Shown here: positions 45,301 to 55,800 of the stretch, one piece after another
Layout: every line of letters begins with the position of its first letter
Numbering within the stretch: position 1 is the first letter of the stretch
DNA from: Pteria penguin
Taxonomy: Eukaryota; Mollusca; Bivalvia; Pterioida; Pteriidae
NCBI GenBank assembly: GCA_035048485.1
Contig: CM068590.1
Span: forward strand, 6,640,329-6,704,328
Length of the DNA: 64,000 bases
Direction of reading: 5' to 3'
Program-made: the position numbers and the translations under genes
Notes under the pieces: generated by a model
Database searches by the model: none
Seen by the model: the letters and a program-made list of their open reading frames with translations, nothing else
What the model was told of the DNA's origin: nothing

Positions 45301-47876
45301 TACTACATGTAAATCATATAGCATTTGTATATCATTTTATTGTCTTATATTTTCAAATGTGCAAACCAACTAAACATTTATTATCAAATATTACACCTCA
45401 CAAAGATTTCACACATTCAGTCATGTTACAGCCTTTTAATAACCAACCATATTACAGCCTTTTAATAACCAACCATATTACAGCCTTTTAATAACCAACC
45501 ATATTACAGCCTTTTAATAACCAACCATATTACAGCCAATCATATTACAGCCTTTTAATAACCAATCATATGACAATCTTTTAATAACCAATCATATTAC
45601 AGACTATTAATAACCAACCATATTACAGCCTTTTAATAGCCAATCATATGACAGCCTTTTAATAACCAATCATATTACAGCCTTTTAATCAGTTTACGCG
45701 AAAGTCACCGGACCGTCGGTTTTCGCCGGTAAATTTTGATTCCGGTCGGTATTTTTTTTCCGGAAACGGGACCGGCAGTCTGGTACGAAAAATCGAAAGT
45801 TTGTCCTTATATCAAAATCTCTTTATTCAATTTTCTTTATATACGATTACCTGCAAGAGGTTTTCTATTACAGTTTTGATTAAAACTACATCCTAGTCTT
45901 TTCTGAAATATTTTTCTCCGTTGTTACATCCGGAGGCATAAAAGCCGATGCCAGTCCGAATATTATCTTGTGATTGCAGTAGTTAGTAAGAGCTAGGGCG
46001 ATTGTGAATTGAAGGTCACCACAAGAAAGTTTGAATGAATTTCAAACTAAAATATGTTGAGGGGGGGGTGCCAGGGGGGAAGAGGAAGGCTAGTGCCACT
46101 AAGCGATGTGTCTCGCTGGGAAAAGGCTATGAAATATGTTAACCGTGTTTTCACAAGATGAATAAATTCAATTTCAAATCTATGGAGTTCTGTTTAATAA
46201 TTAAAATGAGTTGGATATATCATAATTGACATCAAGATTACACAAAATTTGACAGTCTGGCAAAATGGCTCCAGGTCTGGTAAAATTTCTATTTTCACCA
46301 GACCTGTGGTCCTGTAAAAAATTTCAACTTTCGCGTAGACTGCTTTTAATAACCAATCATATGACAGCCTCTTAATAGCCAATCATATTACAGCCTTTTA
46401 ACAAATAAACCATATGACAGCCTTTTAATAACCATTTACAGCCTTTAACAAATAAACAATAATACAGCCTTTTAACAACTAATTATATTACAGTATTTTA
46501 ACAACTGACCATATTACAGTCTTTTAACAATCAACTACATGTATATGACAGCCTTTTAAGAACCAACCATATTACAGCCATTTAACAACTATATTAGTCT
46601 TTTAATAACCAACCAAATGACAGCCTTTTAAAAACCAACCGTAATTCAGCCTTTTATCAACCAACCATATTACAGCCTTTTAACAAACAATTAATTACTA
46701 CAGTAATAATATCTACTTCACACCAGGATTATTTCATTTCAATGGACACAGCATCTTCCCCGATGTATCACATGGAAATTTCTACCTACGCAACAAATCT
46801 TCTCCAAGCAAGAACTGATCTTTAATGTGCAAACACTGAGATGGGGTTTCTGTTTTCACTGTTACTGGAAAAACTGGTCACTGATGAGTCAACCGTGGGG
46901 TTTGAACCCAGGACCTCTGTATCTTATGAATACAGTTATTAAATTACTGGGCAATATAATCATGATAATTGTTTTAAAGGGTACTACATATATTATAATT
47001 TGAAACTCACCATCATATGTGGGAGGTACCTGAATCTTCAAAGATGCTATAGGAATAATCTGAAAACCTTGTAGGAAAAGGGAAAAAAATCATGAGTATT
47101 ACAGTATCAAAATGAAATAGAAAGCATTTACAGTCAGAGTCAATGAGATCTCTTTCACTGAATGTACTTTCAGTAAAAACTTTAAACTTGTGGTCATCAC
47201 ACAGGCAAGGTAAAAATAAAAGATCTGGTAACCCTGAGACTTAACTGCCTAAAAGTTTAGCTACATGTAAATGAGCCACTTGTCGATTTGGTCAGTAGTT
47301 ACGACTGCAATGGAAGAGCTATTCTGTCCCATCTTGGACAAAATAGCTCTTCCATTGCAGTCGTAGCTATCTGAACAGTACAATACAGTCCGGTGGAACT
47401 TAATTTGCCCACTGGTCACAGTGTGCATTTTTAGAGAGGGCATTAAAAATGTCCACTGGACACAGTGAACATTCTTGTAAGAGCCAGTTGGAATTAACAT
47501 ACAGGTAAGAGGACAGCTTGATAACTCAGATAAATGTCCACTCCTAATGCCCACTGAAATTTTAGGTGGACTGCCCGCTGTGGACAGTGGGCATTCGAAG
47601 TTCCACCAGGACTGTAGTGTACCTCAAACTAAGATCTTTATATTCTTTCCTTTCCAAAGATTTCCATCTTTGAACATCAAAGTGAATACAATGACCATAG
47701 GTTTCTATACCCCAGTATACACAAACAACCAAGTATGGAGTGCTTCACTATAGGCTAAATAATACAGACTCTGACTGCTCTCATTACTGACTGGAACCAG
47801 TGATGCTTATCATCTTACCTGCAATGTGTGTCCAATAATTCAAGCCATTCATGGTAAGATAACAAACTTTCTTCAT
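42312..47876 (-). CDS. MRPL16: Large ribosomal subunit protein uL16m
   Basis: Four exons joined by GT-AG introns in consistent phase: 47819-47876, 47011-47067, 44599-44753 and 42312-42770, giving 242 residues, close to the length of vertebrate MRPL16. It is a structural protein of the mitochondrial large ribosomal subunit, near the peptidyl-transferase region in bacterial L16. The N-terminus (MKKVCYLTMNGLNYWTHIAG) is short and basic as in import signals. Exon junctions give TYDDIEFPEQRKLKYM, which matches the family's conserved entry block. Exon 4 carries the L16 core (FINRRLDESRMFAMWRI, then RMGGRKKNIHHF from about residue 139, and KSQRIILELGG). The start is the first ATG after an in-frame stop. 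A polyadenylation-like AATAAA lies just past the stop (minus strand, about 42279). Introns are filled with repeats. DEPDC5 is divergently arranged. Confidence 0.88.
42843..42938. repeat. Short inverted repeat in MRPL16 intron 3
   Basis: GAGATTCTCTGCCCCTCTCC (about 42844-42863) is reverse-complemented with few mismatches at about 42914-42937, with a spacer of about 50 bases. Confidence 0.7.
43200..44095. repeat. Minisatellite, about 37-40-bp unit
   Basis: Units built on CATACTCAACTGAAACAAAC followed by TCACCTACACCCATAC. In MRPL16 intron 3. Confidence 0.92.
44900..45065 (-). mobile_element. Partial tRNA-derived SINE
   Basis: Reverse-complement SINE body: ATCATCTGAAAGACAGGACA, then a diverged B-box (AATTAGAACCCATGACTTTT on the plus strand). 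In MRPL16 intron 2. Confidence 0.6.
45405..46695. repeat. Minisatellite, 26-bp unit, interrupted by a DNA element
   Basis: Units built on ACAGCCTTTTAATAACCAAC and ending CATATT occupy 45405-45689 and 46343-46695. They were split by the insertion at 45690-46342. In MRPL16 intron 2. Confidence 0.92.
45690..46342. mobile_element. hAT-type non-autonomous DNA element
   Basis: Terminal inverted repeats CAGTTTACGCGAAAGT and ACTTTCGCGTAGACTG (one mismatch), flanked on both sides by the 8-bp duplication CTTTTAAT (45682-45689 and 46343-46350). The 8-bp duplication and CA...TG ends fit the hAT superfamily. 653 bp, no coding capacity. Confidence 0.85.
46770..46935 (-). mobile_element. Partial tRNA-derived SINE
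   Basis: The plus strand carries a reverse B-box-like segment (GGGGTTTGAACCCAGGACCT at about 46889) and the reversed body. In MRPL16 intron 2. Confidence 0.6.
47297..47368. repeat. Near-perfect hairpin, about 32-bp arms
   Basis: An arm beginning TAGTTACGACTGCAATGG (47297) is reverse-complemented at 47336-47368 with two or three mismatches and a loop of about six bases. In MRPL16 intron 1. Confidence 0.85.
47380..47620. mobile_element. Small inverted-repeat DNA element (MITE)
   Basis: Ends ACAATACAGTCCGGTGGAAC and the reverse complement of ACACTACAGTCCTGGTGGAA pair over about 34 bases. The interior is rich in GCCCACTG blocks. No coding capacity. In MRPL16 intron 1. Confidence 0.75.
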
Positions 47877-49837
47877 TACTTGATACTCATTTTGAAATAT
47901 TTTACTCTCACATTAATTTAAGGTACATGTAATGTCCAAGTGAGAGATGTTTCATTCTGAATGCATACACAGAGTCAAATTCTTCTTCTTCTTCTTCCAA
48001 TATGAAGTGTACTCAAAAGTTGAGTGTTATACTTCAAATTAAATCTCAGTATGTGGAAATGAAAGTAACGTCAGCATGTGGAAGTGAAAGTTCTATAAAA
48101 TAGTCATTACAAACTGACTGTAGGGGTGAATGTTTGGTGAGCAGAACATTTAAAATAAAGTCTCATGCAACCAAGAGAGGTTGTTATTTAGCTATAAAGG
48201 CAGGTCTGATCATTTAATACATACTGTGGAGAATACAAAAAAGTACTGGTTAAAATCGGTGCTCCTAAATACCAAACTCTGCCAAACACTACCAAACTTT
48301 TAAGTTTTTCGCCTTTAAATGCAATTTCTAGGTGTTTCAAACATGTTTTATAGTCCCTACGTTCACTATCCATAGGTTTTGCTTGAAAATTTACACTTTG
48401 AAGTCCCGTTCATAAATGAAGACAAATAAAGGAATTACGTACGACAGCGCGCTGCCATATTGAATCAGGAATGATAATGTCTTAGGTACGGGAATGCTAT
48501 ATTGCACTTTCGTTTTTAAGAATTTTTTTTCTAAATGTTATGTTATCTAGTGCATTCTTCACTTATTACAGATTTAGAGGTTGTTGACTGTTGTTTCTAA
48601 ATCAGAGTGGAATCTGACGAAACTAAAAGAATAACTGTTAATTATATTTTCCTCATTGATTTAACCACTGCTGGCAAACATCATGTTATATATTCTTAAA
48701 TTTTGTGAATATCTAATTTCTGGAAAGCAAAACATAAATTGAAAGTTCAATACAGCATTCTGGTATGTAAACCATTATCCTAATTCCTGATTCAATATGG
48801 TGGCGCACTGTCGTGCCTAATTCCTTTATTCGTCTTCATTCATGAATGGGACTTCAAAGTGTAAAATTTTCGGGTAAAATCTATGGATAGTGACCATATG
48901 GGCTATGAAACATGTTTGAAACACCTAGAAATTGCATTTAAGAATGAAAAAACGTAAAAGTTTGGTAGTGTTTGGTATTTAGGAGCACCCGATTAAAATC
49001 TGCAAATTGCCAGAGAAAAAGACACTGCAAGAATCATCAGTGTATCATATGAATGCTCTACTACTTTACTTATTGCCATATCTGAACCAGCAACTTAGAA
49101 TTTTACAGATTAAATTAAATGAGACATGCTGCAGTAACTAACATACTAATGGTAAACGGACAAACATGAAATTGAAAATAGTCGGAACAAATTCGGGAAA
49201 ACAAAAACACTATGTATGTTGACAAAAAATGACAATACATAAATCAAATATATACTTACTTTTAAAGCATTTGCCTAACAGAGGCAAATGCTTCACAGGT
49301 AACATCTTCTGGTAAATTCAGCAAACAGGTTCCAGGCTTGACTAGAGTTGTGGATCTTGACTAACTTACAGGGAGCGTATAAAACTGGACTAATGACGGT
49401 AGTATGTAGACGGGTACTAGAGGACAAGAAAATTCAATAAATTTGTCTCTCCTTCTCGTTAATTGCATAAGATGATATGTTAAGCTGAAATAACAAATTG
49501 CCACCAGTAATATCTCGGCCTAGGTGGTATTTTATAACAAAAGACACTAGTTTTAACTAAAAAGGCTTAAGGGGTTCAGAACGAGTAAACAGCGCTGATA
49601 ATTCTTATAAAAGATAACAAAGGAAATTTATTAATATATGAATATTAAGGTACATTTTGGTCTTACAATTATACATTCATCTTCATCAGAATTCATCGTG
49701 GTACCTGAGGAAATGTTCATCATGATTTCCGGATTTAGAAAATAGGTTCTCTCTTTAATAGATTACCTAATAATACACATTGGCCCCTAATCCCTGAAAC
49801 AGATGCAGACAAATCAACTTTCAGACGAAATGGGAAG
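47877..49837. promoter_or_regulatory. Intergenic region between divergent MRPL16 and DEPDC5
   Basis: The two start codons face away from each other about 1.96 kb apart, so this interval must hold both promoters, or promoters plus non-coding first exons. No TATA box or defined factor site is claimed. A perfect 12-bp hairpin is at 49265-49293. About 0.74 kb is occupied by the foldback element. Confidence 0.45.
48258..48992. mobile_element. Foldback DNA element with long inverted arms
   Basis: The left arm (48258-48470) is reverse-complemented at about 48781-48990 with roughly 10 per cent mismatch; weaker pairing extends inward to about 48500 and 48735. Ends are GGTGCTCC and GGAGCACC. TTAAAATC flanks both sides (48250-48257 and 48993-49000), a possible 8-bp target duplication. 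Other alignments of the ends, including ATCGG in the repeat, would shorten it. Confidence 0.85.
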
Positions 49838-52800
49838 ATGACAGCAAAAACACTCAAACTCTATGTACATAAGAGAACACCAACCGATCAAAGTAAGAAA
49901 GACAAATCATATATAATCTATTTTTAGTAAATGTTTTAAGTCATGTTCTGTGATCTAGTAATAAATTTATACTGCAGACTGCAGTAGATCTATGCAGATT
50001 TTTTAGTGTGTTTTTTTTTCCTTTTTATCAAGTGATGTATACTTCACTGTACACTATAGTTTGTCATGAAGAACTGTAGTTCATGCAAATACGAATTACT
50101 TCCACTAAAAATGTGCATGATTTAATCTGCAGTAAAGCTAGTTCATCCAGCCGGGCCATGGATTGCTGGACAATAAACACTGTTTTCGTATGTAATGGAA
50201 ATTCTGGCAAAAAGTAGTTCATCGAGTACTGGGCCCGCCACCCCTTACGTCATGTAAAATATGAAATTCGTGCATCCATCACTGAGACAACTCGTGACAA
50301 GACAACTCATCATAAGAAAAATGACAGCTCCTCGCAGCTCATACATGGAGACACCTTTACATTGGGTCATATATACCTTAGATGTCTAATTGACCAGCTA
50401 TATTTCTATAAAAATATGCTTATCACCAAACAAACAATAGATAGTTTTCGAATGCATAAAAGTTAATAAAAGTTGCTTCCCTTTTCCGCCATTTGGAAGT
50501 TAATGACTGAATATCTGTGCATAAGGAATATCTCAAAACTAAGAATGCTTCTTGAATCTTTGCAAATGATATTCAATAACAGCTAGAACTATTGAGTGTC
50601 AAAATGTCTTCAAATATATATATTTATATATATTTATTTATTATTGCAAATAAAAGATTGATTTATCGCTATCCCACAATAACTCAAGGACATTATACAC
50701 ATGTACATATATAGTCAAATATGGACTTTAAAAAATTTTAGGCCAAAAAAATATGTATGGATGTTTTTACTTTCCACTGACCCGTTTTTTTACCGCCAAC
50801 CCTATAAATATTTACAAGGTTAAAAAAACAACGGTTCGCAATTACTTTAAAAGGGGAAGAATCATGGTGAGAAAAAGACTAGCTTTTATCTAATTCATAC
50901 TTCACTTCGGAGGACTTCTTATGATTGCAGTCTACTTATGTATCAAATGTATTACGGAGCAAGTTGATTCAGTGGATTTGCACTGAATTTCTAATTTTAT
51001 GAGCTTGTGGATAATTGCAGTTGACAGATTGGATTTTGGTAAGGTGATTTATCATCCTCTCCATATTGGATGGAACAGTATAAACTGAGGTTACATGTTA
51101 CGGTACATGTTGGCACATTAAAGATCCCTCACTGTTTTTGGATTGGCCCCTTGCATAGAAGAAAATTATATATGCACCAGCCACCAAGAAAGTGAAATAA
51201 TCTGTGAGTGGTCTACAATAATAAATCAAGAAATGAGTAGATAGATAGTTCTGTATTGTATTTTCATATTTTTGAGCTAATGACTTAACCATGGATAATA
51301 TTTTGACATGTTTCTGTGTTGCAGTTGATGATGTCCAGTTGAATCCCAAAAATTTTGCAGATTTATGTTTAGGAGACGTTCTAGAGATCTATCATCCGGA
51401 GGAAGAATATAGGTAACACATTCTTGCACCTTCTGTGAATACATTCGAGGAGATGGTTACTGTGTATATTTAAAAAATAACAACTACCTACCGGTAGCCA
51501 CAAAGTGATGAGGTGATAATTTTATTGGTTCATGCGATGAGGGGAATCACTGGACAGTAAACGAGGGCCAGGTAGTTGTTATTTCTGTTGTTCTATGTTT
51601 CTGCAGATGACAATTACTCTTGTTACATGTACATAAAAATCAGTAATTCAGTTCTCAGAAAATGACATGGGCGGAGCATTAAGAATAGTGGTTGTAAAGT
51701 AGGTGTAGCATATCTGAGTGGGGAAGTGTTGGAGAATAATCAGTAGATGAGCTCTATGCAGACTGCCGGACATATAGGAAGAAAATCTCTAGTCATATAA
51801 AAATGAATCTTTCTTTCTGTCCCTCCATTCATCTGATCTTGTCTAACCCATGAAACATGCAGGCATTCCTTGATCATATTTATTCTTAAAGATAATGAGC
51901 CATTACCATCGAGACAAAAGCGTGTCATGACCTTGGTTATCTAGGAATATAAATGCTTCAGGTGAAAATGGATAACCAAACTGGGACTGGAGTAAAGGGC
52001 TTTCTAGCCATGATGTTGCAATCCATCATGTAGGCAGCATATTATTAAGTGAAAAAAAAAATCCACAGAGGAAATCATATATGTAGAAATAAAGGTCAGA
52101 AATTATTTTGTTGATGAATTAGGAAATAAGATGTAGGTCAAGGAATTATTTATGTATGGTATTTTAATTATTAAGAAATAAGAATAGATAATGAATCATG
52201 CAGGATATTTTTAAATTGGAAGAAATGAAATGTTCATTGACACACGAGTTGTGATACAAGGCCATTGATATATATCTCTTTCTTGGTAGCCGTCTTTTGC
52301 TGCAGATCTCCTCATTTCCAGGAGAAGAATTCAGCCAGAAAGGTTTGTGTAATATTGTTATGAAGTTGAAATTGTTTAATATTACCATAAACGGCATGTG
52401 AGTACGTCAATCTGATTAAAACCATATCTTTATTCCACTTCTCTATTTGTCCCATTGCAGATAAAGATCTGGCGAATGGACAAATAGAGAAAAAGAATAA
52501 AGATAAGGTTTTAATCAGATTGGTGAATATGTACACTGACATTTCAATTGTAAAATTTCATTCATTACCAAACAAAATGCAAATTTGTCTTATAGTTTTT
52601 GGGTAGAGATAACTCAGTAACTATTTTCCATATGGCTTGTTCATTTGTGATCCTTTTGTTTAAAGTAATCTTAAAGTATTTTGTTCGTAGCAAACTTTTC
52701 CAAATAAGATTTTAATATTTATTTCTGAATAAACCAAATTCAGGAATAGACCATTACTTATTTGTAGTAAGTAAAATAGTCTTTTATAGTTGTGTATATG

Positions 52801-55800
52801 ATACATTATACATACACTACAGAAAGCGGTTATTGTCCAGTTGTCATATTATCACCGCAATGTTTTTTAAATCTTAGCTGCTAATCATTGCGATCTTCAC
52901 TCTTTAATTGACCTATAGTTAATGCGGAATCATTGCAAAATACTGCAACGATCGCAGTGAATCACCGCAGCATTGCGGGCATTCCACTGTGACTCTACTA
53001 CATGTATCTATGAATATGTATATGCATACGTAAACCATGGTGAAATATTTTTTTTTAAATACTTATGGAGTATGGTCAGCATTCAGTAAAGCGAATAATG
53101 TAAATTTGAGTAAAATTCAGAGCAGGATCTTACATTTAATGATTTCAGTACAGCGTATGTAGCATAAGACTTCCAAATTCCAATGCCCTACACTAATTAT
53201 TGCCTCGGGTGATATTTCTTACCAGTTTTATTCCATCTGGCATAAAAATCAAAAAGGGATCTAAAGACAAGTACCTGTATTATAAATAACAAAAAGGCGA
53301 ACAGAAAAAATAACTTTCGACGATTTTGTTTGTAGAAAGACAAGAGTTCGAATTTACTTTAACGTCAGATTGATTAAAAGCATTTCTGTTTATTCTGTGT
53401 TTGCTGCATATACGCGGTAAATACGGAATAAATAGCAATGCTTTTAATCAGATTGTTTCTTGCAATTGTGAAATCATGAGAGAAATTGTATTTTGTAAAT
53501 TAAATGATAATTTTATGATAACCCTCCAAAATATTTTTACGTCTACAAATGACCCTCAAGCAAAACTGAACGTGTTACACCTCGATATTTAGACAATATT
53601 TAAAAATGCTTAAATGTACATTCAATAGGTATACAATGTATAGCCGCAGTCAACCGCAATGTTTGCGGCAATGTTAACATGATAGTCTGCATCAAAATAG
53701 TTAGTTGCGGAGAATTGGACAATCCGCAATCTCTGTAGTGTAAATTAAACATTAAATTAGATTTTTACCACAACCGTTACTAAAAAGTATATGTTAGAAT
53801 GCAATCATTTCTGTATATTATTCATCTAAAAAACAATTTTAAACAGAGTTTTTTTTTAACAAGTTATGCTTTAAAATAAACTATTTTTGTAGAAATCAGG
53901 GTAAATTAATATATTAAAGTTTTGATGTAGCATTTTTCATGGAAACGGGGATTATAATTAGAGAAAATTTCAAGCCATCAAAGAGCAGTTTTAATAGAAA
54001 TCTGGACAACCAACAATTTGAGGTTGCCAGAAAAGATATTTATGTGTTTTCGATAAACAAACAACTGCCAGTTTCCAACCTTGAGTGAATTTAAATCTTT
54101 TGGTTATGAATGATTTTAAAACAAGTATTATGAAATTGGTTGACAGGTTTTGGTTATATTGTGATGTCATCTTGTATTGTAGATGTCATAAGTATTGAGC
54201 AGTCTATAGCCACGACATTTAAACTTCGACCTCATAAGGATGTCCTTGTCCGGAAGGTCAACCCAAAGGTCAGTTAACATAATATTCCTCTGGTCATTTC
54301 ATAACAAAGAGGTCAGTTTACACAAATATGTACAGTAAAATTAGAACATGCCTCAAAAATCTATACATAAAATTCAACGAAAATTTTGCTTTACAACAAA
54401 ATGGATCAAATTCTGCATGTTTAGTTTAGGCCATCCAAATTTTAGAACAGAATGTTGGAAGTAGAGGTTAATGATTTACTAGCATAATCATGTGACATGT
54501 CATTGTCTTTCTTACCCAGACTTCATGAAAACTTTCAATAAGTGTCAGACATTCGGTCTGATAACTTTGTGAATTCCATCAGACCGAACAGGCATTTATC
54601 AGAGTTATATATTATAATTAATTTTCTTGTAATTTTATGATTTGAAAAAAAGAGGTATTTTGACATTTGATCTTTTATCAACAACATAATTATAGATCTA
54701 CATTAGATTTCATAAAATTACAAATTTTTACATTCAGTTTCATCTTCTAGAATAATTTGTCTTAAATTTTGTGGAGTGACGTAAAACAATAATCAATCAA
54801 TCAAACAATCAATTCCCTCTATACTCTGTTACTTTAAGTGGCCGTTCTGAAACCAGTTATATCGTATCTAACTCAAACAAATGCTTGCTTAGTCGAAGAA
54901 CATTTCACAAAACGTTTGCAAGACAAAGAAAGAAAACTAGTTCAAATATATTAGAAAATTTGCTGCACAGTTTTATTTGGAAATGGAAAATACGAAAAAG
55001 TTGTATCAGACATTAGGTCCGATTAAGAGATAGAATTTAATATCATATTTTTATTGGATCTTCGTAAATTTTATCAGACAATCCGATAAATCTGACACTT
55101 TTCAAGAACCCTGCTTACCAGCATATACAATAAAAACAAAGAGGGAACTCTAATTTACCAGTGTAACTCAATTTTTGGGCACTTGGCTCATGATCCACAG
55201 GTCATGGGTTCGACTCCCATCAGTATCCTGTCTTTCAGATGAGACGGTATACATCAAAGCCGCGTGACATGGAAGACATGACATGTAAAACATCCCTCAC
55301 TGTTTTAGATGGGTTCGGCGTGACATGAAGCAGGCATAAAAAAAAAATAAATCATTCAATACATGTATTTGATACAGATGCATTAGAATGTTATTTTGGG
55401 TTCTTTCTTTCAGCAAAATTCAGTCATAGTGATAAGAAGCAAAGTATTACCTATTCTTAAAGATAAGCAAGAATTTACAATTTTGATTCTCTGAAGCATG
55501 TACCTACTTTTTTTCAGTTGTAGTTAAACCAGGAAGTAAAAACCCTGGTCCTCTAGGTCCTAAACCAGGAAGTTAACATGTGGCCTTTAGGGTTTCAAAC
55601 CAGGATGTTCATTCCTGGTATATACCTTCTAGTTCTTAAACCAATATGTAAAATCCTGGTCTTTATGGTTTTGTCTGTCCAAAATGAGGATGTTAAGCTG
55701 CTGCAGTAGTATTCATGGTCTTCAGGGTTTTAAACAAGGATGTAAAGTCATTGTCTTCTAGGTCTTGAACCAGTATATAAAATCCTAGTCTTCATGTTTG

